Part shown: positions 25,471 to 33,422 of the stretch, in pieces
Position numbering within the stretch: position 1 is the stretch's first letter
Layout: every line of letters begins with the position of its first letter
NCBI GenBank assembly: GCA_009692065.1
Contig: SHZY01000003.1
Location: 1-64,000, forward strand
Source of the DNA: Gemmataceae bacterium
Lineage (GTDB): Bacteria > Planctomycetota > Planctomycetia > Gemmatales > Gemmataceae
DNA: 64,000 bases
Reading direction: 5' to 3'
Program-made: the position numbers and the translations under genes
Notes under the pieces: model-generated
Database searches by the model: none
What the model was told of the DNA's origin: nothing
What the model saw: only the letters and a program-made list of their open reading frames with translations

Positions 25471-25989
25471 ATGAACGCAACCCTAGCGAACCGAACGGCG
25501 ACGCCCTTGACGCTGCACGCCTTCACGGCAGCGGATCTGATGGTGCCGAACCCGATCTCGCTGCGTGCCGAGGCTAAAGTGGCTGAGGCGATCGCGCTGT
25601 TCACCGCTAAGCGGATCACCGCCGCTCCGGTGATCGATGAATCAGGCCGGCCCATCGGCGTCGTGAGCGGATCCGACTTGCTGATCCATCATCGCGAGAA
25701 TGACCGGGAGAAGGAAAGGGCCGCGGCGGGGAAGCCTGACTACTTCTTCGCGCCGACCTTCGAGATGGTAGATGCGTCGCGTGAATATCCGTCGGGCACG
25801 CGGCCAACCGTTGCCGACTTGATGACACCCGCCGTATTCGCCGTCACGCCGGATACGCCGGTGCGTCGCGTCGTCAGCGATATGCTCGGCCTGCACGTGC
25901 ATCGTCTGTTTGTCGTCGATGAAGCCGGCGTCCTCGTCGGCGTCATCAGCACGATGGATGTCCTCAAGCACCTGCGATCGGAAGATTGA
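25471..25989 (+). CDS. two-CBS-domain protein, second of a tandem pair
   Basis: A 172-residue CBS pair: CBS1 with FTAADLMVPNPISLRAE and ITAAPVIDESGRPIGVVSGSD; a charged linker; CBS2 with VADLMTPAVFAVTPDTP and HVHRLFVVDEAGVLVGVIS. Start: ATG at 25471 after a strong AAGGAGG. Similar in size and order to the preceding gene but clearly diverged. No catalytic domain is attached, so it must act on a partner. Confidence 0.88.
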   Translation: MNATLANRTATPLTLHAFTAADLMVPNPISLRAEAKVAEAIALFTAKRITAAPVIDESGRPIGVVSGSDLLIHHRENDREKERAAAGKPDYFFAPTFEMVDASREYPSGTRPTVADLMTPAVFAVTPDTPVRRVVSDMLGLHVHRLFVVDEAGVLVGVISTMDVLKHLRSED

Positions 25990-26015
25990 TTCTGTCAAGC
26001 ACGCAGGTCCATTTG

Positions 26016-26073
26016 GTTAGCCGAACGCGCAAGCGACGGAATTAATGACCCGTCGCTTGCGCGTCCGGCTAAC
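26016..26073. repeat. palindrome, 24-bp arms, GTTAGCCGAACGCGC
   Basis: Arms 26016-26039 and 26050-26073 pair with one mismatch (GTTAGCCGAACGCGCAAGCG and its complement). It shares stem and TCCGGCTAAC tip with the repeat at 5341. It precedes the helicase gene. Confidence 0.85.
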
Positions 26074-26133
26074 GAGTTGTCTACAAATACAATAGGAGGA
26101 ACGATTTCAGGATGCACGACGGAGACCCGCACG

Positions 26134-28377
26134 ATGCCGGCAACGTTCGACGAGATTCTCGCCAGCTTGACCGAAAACCAGCGCGAGGCAGTCTTGCATG
26201 TGGATGGGCCGCTCCTGGTGCTCGCGGGGCCGGGCAGCGGCAAGACGCGCGTAATTACTTGCCGCATCGCCCATCTCATCCATCAGGGCATCAGGCCGCA
26301 GCAGATCCTTGCGATCACGTTCACCAACAAAGCCGCCGGCGAGATGAAGCAACGCGTCGAGGCGATGCTTCCCGGCCGGGGTATCTGGATCAGCACGTTC
26401 CATAGCCTCGGCGTGCGCCTGCTGCGTCAGTACGCGGATCGGCTAGGGCTCGATCGCAACTTCACGATCTACGACCAGTCCGACCGTGTCCGCCTGGTGA
26501 AGTCCGCACTGGAAGCCGCCGAGATCGACAACGTCCGCTTCACGCCCGATACCATCCAGGGCGCGATCAGCAAGGCGAAGAGCCAGCTGCTGCTCCCCGA
26601 TCAGTATGCGAAGCAGGCGAACGATTATTTCAAGCAAATCGTCGCGCAGGTCTACCCCGTTTACGAGAAGAAGATGCGCGACGCCAACGCGCTCGACTTC
26701 GACGACCTCTTGCTCTGGCCCGCGCTTGCCCTCAAGAACGATGCCGAGATGCGTGCCGAGCTGGACGCGCGCTTTCGCTACGTGCTGATCGACGAGTATC
26801 AGGACACGAACAAGGCGCAGTACGCGATCGCACGCGGCTTGACGGTGGATCATCCAAATCTTTGCGTGGTCGGCGATCCCGATCAATCGATCTACCGCTG
26901 GCGCGGCTCCGACTTGCGCAACATACTCGACTTCGAGCACGATTTCCCGCAAGCCCGCGTCATCACGCTGGGCGAAAACTTCCGCAGCACCAAGGCTATC
27001 CTGCGCGTCGCCGATCATCTCATCGCCAACAACCGCGAACGCAAGCCGAAGACGCTCTATACCGCGAACGTCGAGGGTTCAAAGGTCGGTTGCATCCTTT
27101 GCGAGACCGGGTTGGAAGAGGCCGATCTGGTCGTCAAGCGTATTCGCGAAGCTGTTGAATCAGGCGGCCGACACTACCGCGACTTCGCCATCCTGCTGCG
27201 GCTCAACGCCTTGTCGCGTGCTCTGGAAACCGCGTTCGTCCGCCAGCGGGTACCGTTTCAGATCGTGCGCGGCGTTGCCTTCTTTGAACGCAAGGAAAAC
27301 CGCGACATCCTCGCCTATCTGCGCTTGCTGCTCAACCCGAGGGACAACCTCTCGTTCCTGCGCGCCGTCAACGAACCGGCCCGCGGCATCGGCAAGACCT
27401 CGCTGGAGCATCTGCAAAATTACGCCGGTCCGCGCGAGATGAGCCTGCTGAGCGCTGCCGAGCAAGTCGAAAAGATTCCCGCCATCAAAGGCAAGGCCGC
27501 GACCGGGCTGAAGGCATTCGCAAAACTCATAGCTGAGCTGCGCGAAGTTCTGAGCGCCACGCCCGACGAGGTCATGCGCAAGGTGATCGAACGCTCCGGC
27601 TATAGCCGCATGCTGAAGGCATCGAGTGACAGCGAGGATCAGCAGCGGTTGGCTAACGTCGAAGAGCTCGTGACGGCGGCGCATCAGTTTCACGAGGAGG
27701 ATAATAGCCGAACCATCGCCGATTTCCTGGAGAACATCACCCTCGCCAGCGATGTCGATGCCTGGGACGAGAAGCAAGACTGCGTCGCGGTGATGACATT
27801 GCACGCAGCGAAGGGCCTGGAATTCCCAGTCGTCTACATGATGGCGATGGAGCAGGGCATCTTGCCGCACGAACGCAGTTTGAACAGCGACGCCGAAATC
27901 GAAGAGGAACGCCGGCTCGCCTTTGTCGGCATCACACGCGCGCAGGAGGAAGTGTACCTGTCCTATGCGCGCATGCGTGAATTTCGCGGGCAGACGAACT
28001 ACACGATCCCAAGCATGTTCCTGGAGGAATTGCCGCCCGGCGATATCGAAGAAATCGATCTCTCTTCCAGCGGCAGCAACCACGGCAACGCCGCCGAGTC
28101 GTGGCGCAACAGCACCGCGAAGGCCAGCCAGGGCTGGTACGACACCGGTTTCAAAGCGAGCGCCGGGCGCAAACCGCCGGACGAAGATCCCTTCCATGAA
28201 GCCCCCCCCACCGGCTACGAAGTCGGTGCCTTGGTGCATCACGATGCCTACGGAGTGGGCAAGATCACCGACGTCTCGGGGCAGGGGGCCCTGCGCAAGC
28301 TGACGATCCGGTTTTCGGGCGGCGAGCGCACCTTCCTCGCTGCCAAGGCGAAGCTGGCGGTGGTGCAGCCGGGGTGA
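26134..28377 (+). CDS. UvrD/PcrA-type DNA helicase
   Basis: A 747-residue superfamily 1A 3'-5' helicase used in DNA repair and replication-fork maintenance. Motifs in order: ENQREAV (Q motif), AGPGSGKTRVI (Walker A), TFTNKAAGEMKQRV, LIDEYQDTN (Walker B), VGDPDQSIYRWRGSD, LGENFRSTKAI, VAVMTLHAAKGLEFPVVYM, and RRLAFVGITRAQE. The C-terminus has a PcrA-like Tudor segment GALVHHDAYGVGKITDVSG. Start: ATG at 26134 with GGAG nine bases upstream; a TTG at 26077 is in frame but overlaps the spacer. PcrA and UvrD cannot be told apart here. Confidence 0.93.
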   Translation: MPATFDEILASLTENQREAVLHVDGPLLVLAGPGSGKTRVITCRIAHLIHQGIRPQQILAITFTNKAAGEMKQRVEAMLPGRGIWISTFHSLGVRLLRQYADRLGLDRNFTIYDQSDRVRLVKSALEAAEIDNVRFTPDTIQGAISKAKSQLLLPDQYAKQANDYFKQIVAQVYPVYEKKMRDANALDFDDLLLWPALALKNDAEMRAELDARFRYVLIDEYQDTNKAQYAIARGLTVDHPNLCVVGDPDQSIYRWRGSDLRNILDFEHDFPQARVITLGENFRSTKAILRVADHLIANNRERKPKTLYTANVEGSKVGCILCETGLEEADLVVKRIREAVESGGRHYRDFAILLRLNALSRALETAFVRQRVPFQIVRGVAFFERKENRDILAYLRLLLNPRDNLSFLRAVNEPARGIGKTSLEHLQNYAGPREMSLLSAAEQVEKIPAIKGKAATGLKAFAKLIAELREVLSATPDEVMRKVIERSGYSRMLKASSDSEDQQRLANVEELVTAAHQFHEEDNSRTIADFLENITLASDVDAWDEKQDCVAVMTLHAAKGLEFPVVYMMAMEQGILPHERSLNSDAEIEEERRLAFVGITRAQEEVYLSYARMREFRGQTNYTIPSMFLEELPPGDIEEIDLSSSGSNHGNAAESWRNSTAKASQGWYDTGFKASAGRKPPDEDPFHEAPPTGYEVGALVHHDAYGVGKITDVSGQGALRKLTIRFSGGERTFLAAKAKLAVVQPG

Positions 28378-28418
28378 ATTTGTAAAAAAAAAACACACTC
28401 ACAAAGGAGATCCCTACC

Positions 28419-28869
28419 ATGAGACTGCTTTTTGCAATCCTGGGTCTGCCTTCTCGGCATGTCGACCATTGCCACAGCCCAACCCGCCGCTCTGGGCCCG
28501 CCGTCGGCCTTCAAGATCGTCGTTAGCACCAAGCCGGAAAAAGGAGAGCTGACCTACATCGAGACCATCACGAAACTTGTGCCGGTACAGAAGGAAATTG
28601 CCGTCATGCAGAACGGCCAGATCGTCAAGAAGGTGGTAACCGAATACGTCAGGGAAATTGTCCAAGAATACAGGCTCATCGACATTGCCAAGAGCCGCGT
28701 CATCACGCCCGACGGCAAACAATTGCCAATCGACGAAGTATGGAAGCGATTGAAAGCCAACACGGCCTTCGCTCTGGCCGCCGATTCCAACACGCCGGCG
28801 CAGGCCTATATGCGGGCGTTGAATGCCGAGACGCTTGTGATCATTCAGGGGCCGCCGAAGAAGAACTAA
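28419..28869 (+). CDS. small secreted protein, frameshifted in its signal peptide
   Basis: AAAGGAGATCCCTACC precedes an ATG at 28419, an excellent start, but that frame soon diverges from the long open frame that begins at TTG 28432. Removing one T from the T5 run at 28429-28433 yields MRLLLQSWVCLLGMSTIATAQ, a good signal peptide, in frame with the rest. The mature part of about 120 residues has TITKLVPVQKEIAVMQNGQ and repeats of VxxxVxExVREIVQEY. I recognise no family. Either a sequencing error or a real lesion; a start at the internal ATG at 28459 would leave no signal peptide. Confidence 0.6.
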
Positions 28870-28873
28870 CCCT

Positions 28874-28917
28874 CTTCGTTTAGCGCCCGCATGGCGCCGC
28901 GCGGGCGCTAAACGAAG
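28874..28917. repeat. palindrome with GTTTAGCGCCCG foot, 17-bp perfect
   Basis: CTTCGTTTAGCGCCCGC (28874-28890) is perfectly complemented by 28901-28917 around ATGGCGCCGC. It sits 5 bases after the preceding stop and 14 before the next start. It is the cleanest copy of this family in the window. Confidence 0.9.
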
Positions 28918-28930
28918 ACCGGAGAACCTC

Positions 28931-29773
28931 ATGTTCACGATCAGCGCCTTCGCCGACGAAATCGATCCCGATCCGCTCAAGCAGATCGACATCCTGAAAT
29001 CGTGCAACGTTGGCCACATCGAGTTCCGCTCGATTCTCGGCACCAACGTGCTCAGCCTGACCGATCTGCAAATCCAGGAGTTCAAGTCGCTCCTGGACAA
29101 GCACGGCTTCAAGCTCAGCGCTATTGGTTCCCCGATCGGCAAGATCAAGATCGACGAGCCGTTCGAGCCGCACCTGGCGAAATTCAGACGTGCCATCGAT
29201 CTGTGCGGCGTCTTCGGCACGAAAAACATCCGCATCTTCAGCTATTACCCGCCCGATAACTTCGACGGCAACTGGACTAAATGGCGCCCGGAAATCATGA
29301 ACCGCATGACGCAGAAGTGCGAACTGGCAGCCAAGGCCGGCGTGCGGCTGATCCATGAGAACGAACACAGCATCTACGGCGATTCGCCGGAGCGCGTCGC
29401 CGATCTGATGGCAACCTTGCGCAAATCGTTCAGCGCGGAGGTGGTCGGCGCCGTCCACGATCCGGCCAACTTCGTTTTCTGTGGCTACGACCCGTGGCAA
29501 GGCTGGCTGGCGTCGAAGCCGTGGCTGGTGCATTTCCACATCAAGGATTGGATTGCCGACGCCAAGCATGGCAGCCTCGCCGGCGAAGGGCAGGGCCGCA
29601 TTCCTGAAGTGATTGCCGACGCCGTCAAGATGGGCTACGCCGGCTTCGCGACGATGGAGCCGCACTTGCTCGGCGGCGGCCCGACCGGCGGCGTCACGGG
29701 GCCGGAGTTGTTTCCGAAAGCGGTGGCGGCGTTCAAGGCGATTCTCGATAAAGCCTGCGCGAAGTATCAATGA
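28931..29773 (+). CDS. sugar phosphate isomerase/epimerase (xylose isomerase-like TIM barrel)
   Basis: A 280-residue AP-endonuclease-2/xylose isomerase-type TIM barrel. Visible metal-site strands: GHIEFRSILG, IFSYYPP, LIHENEHSIYGDSP, GAVHDPANFVF, VHFHIKDW and TMEPHLLGG, providing the Glu/Asp/His ligands. Members isomerise or epimerise sugars or related compounds; the substrate here is unknown. The ATG at 28931 follows a palindrome. The stop overlaps an ATG (ATGA) that opens the extended frame of the next gene. Confidence 0.88.
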   Translation: MFTISAFADEIDPDPLKQIDILKSCNVGHIEFRSILGTNVLSLTDLQIQEFKSLLDKHGFKLSAIGSPIGKIKIDEPFEPHLAKFRRAIDLCGVFGTKNIRIFSYYPPDNFDGNWTKWRPEIMNRMTQKCELAAKAGVRLIHENEHSIYGDSPERVADLMATLRKSFSAEVVGAVHDPANFVFCGYDPWQGWLASKPWLVHFHIKDWIADAKHGSLAGEGQGRIPEVIADAVKMGYAGFATMEPHLLGGGPTGGVTGPELFPKAVAAFKAILDKACAKYQ

Positions 29774-29781
29774 ACCGGCAA

Positions 29782-29854
29782 GCCGAGGGCCGTGAGGCCC
29801 CGGTTTGCGGACCCTCTCGCCGTGGCAATCAACCGGGGCCTTACGGCCCTCGGC
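29782..29854. repeat. palindrome, GCCGAGGGCCGT arms
   Basis: Arms at 29782-29805 and 29831-29854 pair with one mismatch (GCCGAGGGCCGTGAGGCCCC and extension). It lies between two genes but stays open in the frame of the downstream gene, so it could encode a 35-residue extension of it. Confidence 0.85.
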
Positions 29855-29874
29855 TCGCCAAGCTCGCCGAACCA

Positions 29875-31347
29875 ATGACCCTCCAGCAAATTCACCTGCG
29901 CATCAACGACGCCGCCACCGGCCAGCCGACGCCCGTGCGTTTGCGCATCACCGACGCCGCCGGAACCTACTACGCTCCGTATGGCCGACTGACCGACTTC
30001 GCGACCGGCGTCAATCAAGACGTCGGCGGCAACGTCCAGATCGGCGCCAAGAAATGGGCGTACATCGACGGCACCTGCGAAATCCTATTGCCGCCGGACA
30101 CGCTGCATATCGAAATCGCGAAAGGCCCCGAGTACAAGCCGATTGACGAGGACGTCACGCTCCTTGCCGGCAAGATGTCCATGCGTTTCACGATCGAACG
30201 CTGGAGCGACGTCCGCAAGCAAGGCTGGAATTCGGGCGATACGCGCGTGCATTTCATGTCGCCGGACGCGGCGCTCTTGGAGGGGCAGGCGGAGGATGTG
30301 GCGGTGGTGAATTTGCTGGCAGCAGAGACCGACGATCGGGCAATCCCCAACATTCTTTCCTTCAGCGGCCAATCGTTTGCTCGCTCGGTGCCAACCTGTG
30401 GCGTCGCCGTGAATACGTTCAACGATTCGTCTTACGTGGGCAGGCTCGCTTTGCTGCACTGCCATCGCATTGTCTACCCGCTGAGCTGGCGCAGCGCGGA
30501 ATGCGATACCGAGTGGACGTTGGCCGACTGGTGTGATCAATGCCATCGCAAGAAAGGGTTGGTCATTTGGGCCTGCCCGCGAGGCTCCTTGACGGCCGAC
30601 TGTGACTATGGCGAACCGTTGGCCGACCTGGTCCTCGGCAAAATTGATGCCTTCGAAATATCCCCCGACGACGCCGGTCCTCATAGTGCCTTGGCCGACT
30701 ATTTACAACTTTGTGACGCCGGTCTAATCGTCCCGCTGGTCGGGGCGAGCGTCAAGAGCAGTAACCATTCCGAGCTCGGGGTCATGCGGACCTACGCGTA
30801 CATTCCTCCGGGCCAGGACTGTACCTATTCCAATTGGATTCAGGCGGTGCGGGACGGCCGAACCTTCATCAGTAATGGCCCGGTCCTGCAATGGACGATC
30901 GACGGCGCTGTGATTGGCGCAAGGTTGGTCGTGTCGCCAGAAGGCAAGACTGTGCAAATCCGCGCTGGTGCGGAAAGCTTGCTTCCATTTGACCACCTTG
31001 AGTTGCTGTGGAATGGCCAGATTCTTGCAACGGCCGCGCCGACTGGACGATCACCTTATCGCGTTGAGCTAGAGCATGAATTGGTGGTGCGAGCGAGCGG
31101 TTGGCTGGCGGCTCGCTGCACGACCGACCGAACGCACGGAACCGACTCCTTGCCGCTCGCGCACACTTCCGCCGTCGAGGTGTGTGTCAGCGAATCGCCG
31201 AGGCGGGCCGAGCCGGATGCCGTGAAGCATTTTTTGAGCGAACTCGATGGCATGTTGCGATTTGCAAGCAAGATTCCTCTCGGCGGCCGCTTGCGACGCG
31301 TCGTCGAAGAAGCGCGAACCATCCTCGCAAAAAAACTGTCCCCCTGA
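29875..31347 (+). CDS. CehA/McbA-like metallohydrolase domain protein
   Basis: A 490-residue protein. The N-terminal beta domain starts LRINDAATGQPTPVRLRITD and the C-terminal half has GVMRTYAYIPPGQDC and AVRDGRTFISNGPVL, typical of the CehA/McbA group of PHP-related hydrolases. The usual HxH of the group is degraded (DTRVHFMSPD), so activity is doubtful. Start is uncertain: ATG at 29875 fits the family, whereas an in-frame ATG at 29770 overlapping the previous stop would add 35 residues encoded by a palindrome. The gene follows the isomerase and may be in one operon with it. Confidence 0.7.
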   Translation: MTLQQIHLRINDAATGQPTPVRLRITDAAGTYYAPYGRLTDFATGVNQDVGGNVQIGAKKWAYIDGTCEILLPPDTLHIEIAKGPEYKPIDEDVTLLAGKMSMRFTIERWSDVRKQGWNSGDTRVHFMSPDAALLEGQAEDVAVVNLLAAETDDRAIPNILSFSGQSFARSVPTCGVAVNTFNDSSYVGRLALLHCHRIVYPLSWRSAECDTEWTLADWCDQCHRKKGLVIWACPRGSLTADCDYGEPLADLVLGKIDAFEISPDDAGPHSALADYLQLCDAGLIVPLVGASVKSSNHSELGVMRTYAYIPPGQDCTYSNWIQAVRDGRTFISNGPVLQWTIDGAVIGARLVVSPEGKTVQIRAGAESLLPFDHLELLWNGQILATAAPTGRSPYRVELEHELVVRASGWLAARCTTDRTHGTDSLPLAHTSAVEVCVSESPRRAEPDAVKHFLSELDGMLRFASKIPLGGRLRRVVEEARTILAKKLSP

Positions 31348-31490
31348 CGCCGGTGTGCAGCCTCTCCGCACCTCCCCTCATGCATCGTAACCGATCGCAC
31401 GTCCGGATTCAAAGTCCGTTGCGGCGTTCGAGGGGAGTGTCCGCGTGTGTGTGTGAAACTTGCAAGCGCAAGGCAAGTCATCCTGGCGCA

Positions 31491-31506
31491 TGTTCCACGT
31501 GGAACA
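31491..31506. promoter_or_regulatory. parS-like 16-bp perfect palindrome
   Basis: TGTTCCACGTGGAACA is a perfect palindrome and fits the widely conserved ParB-binding pattern TGTTnCACGTGnAACA. It is the only copy I found in the window. It also lies 16 bases upstream of the -35 of the promoter at 31523, so an operator role is possible. Confidence 0.65.
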
Positions 31507-31522
31507 TTCAGCGAGCTGCGAT

Positions 31523-31551
31523 TTGACAACCTGCGAGATTCGTCGTACTAT
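31523..31551 (+). promoter_or_regulatory. sigma-70 promoter of the cimA leader
   Basis: TTGACA (31523-31528) and TACTAT (31546-31551) are separated by exactly 17 bases. The expected start is at about 31558, the first base of the leader-peptide ATG, implying a leaderless leader peptide. Confidence 0.7.
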
Positions 31552-31557
31552 TTCACC

Positions 31558-31662
31558 ATGGCTAATTCAGTCCAGACTCTGATCCCGATCGCCATCAACG
31601 CCGCGCAGGGAGTGCGCGTTGCGGTAGAAGTGCGAGTTACGGTAGAAATCCTCCGGGGCTGA
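31558..31662 (+). CDS. branched-chain amino acid leader peptide (attenuator)
   Basis: A 34-residue open frame rich in the regulatory amino acids: eight Val, four Ile and two Leu, concentrated in IPIAIN and VRVAVEVRVTVEIL. It ends 30 bases before a rho-independent terminator that precedes citramalate synthase, an enzyme of isoleucine synthesis. This is the arrangement of ilv/leu attenuators: a ribosome stalled on Val/Ile codons would leave CCGGGGC (31653-31659) free to pair with GCCCTGG of the terminator's left arm, and a ribosome at the stop would cover it. Peptide function is inferred from composition and position. There is no ribosome-binding site, in keeping with a leaderless transcript. 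Confidence 0.72.
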   Translation: MANSVQTLIPIAINAAQGVRVAVEVRVTVEILRG

Positions 31663-31692
31663 GGCGGCGCGTTCGTTGCCAGCGATATTCAG

Positions 31693-31719
31693 GCCCTGGA
31701 TTGATCTCCAGGGCTTTTT
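31693..31719 (+). terminator. rho-independent terminator (attenuator) before cimA
   Basis: GCCCTGGA (31693-31700) and TCCAGGGC (31707-31714) form an 8-bp stem with a 6-base loop, followed directly by TTTTT. It stands 16 bases before the cimA ATG, so it can only make sense as a conditional terminator. Confidence 0.85.
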
Positions 31720-31734
31720 GTTTGGACCGATCCC

Positions 31735-33351
31735 ATGACACGCATCCAAATCTACGACACGACGCTGCGCGACGGCAGCCAGGGCGAGGGGATCAACTTC
31801 TCGCTCCAGGACAAGCTGCTCATCACCAGGCGGCTCGACGAGCTCGGCGTCGATTATATCGAGGGGGGCTATCCGCTCTCGAACCCCAAGGATTTCGAGT
31901 ACTTTCAAGAAGTCCGCAAGTTGCCGCTCAAGCATGCCAAGGTCGCCGCCTTCGGCATGACACGCCGCAAGAACTGCGATCCAGCGGCCGACGTGTGCCT
32001 GAAAGCGATCATCGATTCGCATGCGGCCGTCATCACCATCGTCGGCAAGACGTGGGACATGCACGTCACCGAGGTGCTCGGCGCGACGCTCGACGAGAAC
32101 CTGCGCATGATTGCCGATTCCGTGCGCTACTGCAAATCGCAGCCGCACGTCGAGGAGGTGCTGTACGATGCGGAGCATTTCTTCGACGGCTTCAAGGCGA
32201 ATCCGCAGTACGCGTTCAAGACCTTGCAAGCGGCCCTCGACGGGGGCGCCCAAATGTTGATCCTGTGCGACACCAATGGCGGCATCTTGCCCGAAGACAT
32301 CGCGGCAGGCGTCAACAAGGTGAAGCAAGCGTTGCCAGGCATCGCGCTCGGCATTCATTGCCACAACGACTCGGATGTTGCCACTGCGAATTCGCTGGCC
32401 GCCGTCTACCAGGGGGCAACTCAGGTGCAGGGCACGATCAACGGCATCGGCGAACGCTGCGGCAATGCGGACCTCGTTTGCATCATCGCGAACCTGACAC
32501 TCAAGCGAGGCTACGAAATGCTGCGTCCCGGAAGTCTGCCGCACCTGACCGAGCTGTCGCGCTATGTATACGAGATTGCGAACATGAATTTTCGCAATGG
32601 CCAGCCCTTCGTCGGCACGAGCGCCTTCGCTCACAAGGGGGGCATGCATGCTCACGGCGTCGCGCGTGTGTCGGCCAGCTACGAACACATCGATCCGGCA
32701 CTCGTCGGCAATGAACGCCGCATCTTGATCAGCGAATTGTCAGGCCAGGCGAACATTCTGGTGAAGACCGCCAAGTACGCGATCGACAACAACAAGGAAC
32801 TCGGCGTCAAGCTGCGAGACATGGTGCAGGACCTGGAGAACCAGGGCTACGAGTTCGAGGCCGCCGAGGCGTCGTTCGACATTCTCGTCAAAAAGGCGCT
32901 CGGCGTCTATCGGCCCAAGTTCGAAAGGCTCAGCTATCACGTCAACGTCGAAATGCCGACGAGCGGCGCCTTGACGACGGAAGCAACCGTGAAAGTGCGG
33001 ATCGGCAATTCTGTCCAGCACACGGTTGCCGAAGGCGACGGCCCCGTCAATGCACTCGACAGTGCGCTCCGCAAGGCGATGCAGCAAGCGTATCCACGGT
33101 TGGCCGAGATGCAGCTTGTCGATTACAAGGTGCGCGTCGTCAATTCACGCGCTGGCACGGCGGCACGGGTGCGCGTCGTTATCGAATCACGCGATCACAC
33201 TGATGTCTGGGGCACCGTCGGTGTCAGTGAAAACGTCATCGAAGCAAGCTGGCTGGCGTTGGCCGACAGCTTTGAGTACAAATTGTTCAAGGACGAAGAA
33301 AATGCGAATCACGAAAACACGAAAGTACGAAAACACGAAAAAGAAGATTGA
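31735..33351 (+). CDS. cimA: (R)-citramalate synthase
   Basis: A 538-residue DRE-TIM metallolyase that condenses pyruvate with acetyl-CoA to citramalate, feeding threonine-independent isoleucine synthesis. The N-terminus YDTTLRDGSQGEGINFSLQDK, the GGYPLSNPKDFEYF segment and HCHNDSDVATANSLAAV match CimA rather than LeuA. The C-terminal regulatory domain (VRVVNSRAGTAARVRVVIES) is present and usually gives isoleucine feedback. The last residues, HENTKVRKHEKED, are encoded by the arm of a palindrome. Expression appears to be attenuated by the leader upstream. Confidence 0.93.
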   Translation: MTRIQIYDTTLRDGSQGEGINFSLQDKLLITRRLDELGVDYIEGGYPLSNPKDFEYFQEVRKLPLKHAKVAAFGMTRRKNCDPAADVCLKAIIDSHAAVITIVGKTWDMHVTEVLGATLDENLRMIADSVRYCKSQPHVEEVLYDAEHFFDGFKANPQYAFKTLQAALDGGAQMLILCDTNGGILPEDIAAGVNKVKQALPGIALGIHCHNDSDVATANSLAAVYQGATQVQGTINGIGERCGNADLVCIIANLTLKRGYEMLRPGSLPHLTELSRYVYEIANMNFRNGQPFVGTSAFAHKGGMHAHGVARVSASYEHIDPALVGNERRILISELSGQANILVKTAKYAIDNNKELGVKLRDMVQDLENQGYEFEAAEASFDILVKKALGVYRPKFERLSYHVNVEMPTSGALTTEATVKVRIGNSVQHTVAEGDGPVNALDSALRKAMQQAYPRLAEMQLVDYKVRVVNSRAGTAARVRVVIESRDHTDVWGTVGVSENVIEASWLALADSFEYKLFKDEENANHENTKVRKHEKED

Positions 33352-33405
33352 ACGTAGATGCGATTGGTGATTTTCGTGGTTTCGTACTTTCGTGTTTTCG
33401 TGATT
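33307..33405. repeat. inverted repeat, 26-bp perfect arms, CACGAAAACACGAAAG
   Basis: Positions 33307-33332 and 33380-33405 are perfect reverse complements around 47 bases. The left arm lies inside the cimA reading frame and supplies its tail; the right arm ends 17 bases before the valS start. It is AT-rich compared with its surroundings, which suggests an outside origin. Confidence 0.9.
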
Positions 33406-33422
33406 TGTATTTGGAGTTTACG

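Noticed and set aside
31372-31437. tRNA-like fold: CTCCCCT and AGGGGAG as acceptor arms with CGGACTTTGAATCCG on the minus strand resembling a tRNA-Gln anticodon arm
   Set aside because: Only 52 bases lie between the acceptor-like arms, the D arm is missing and no proper TTCGA T-arm can be placed; at most a degraded remnant or a hairpin.
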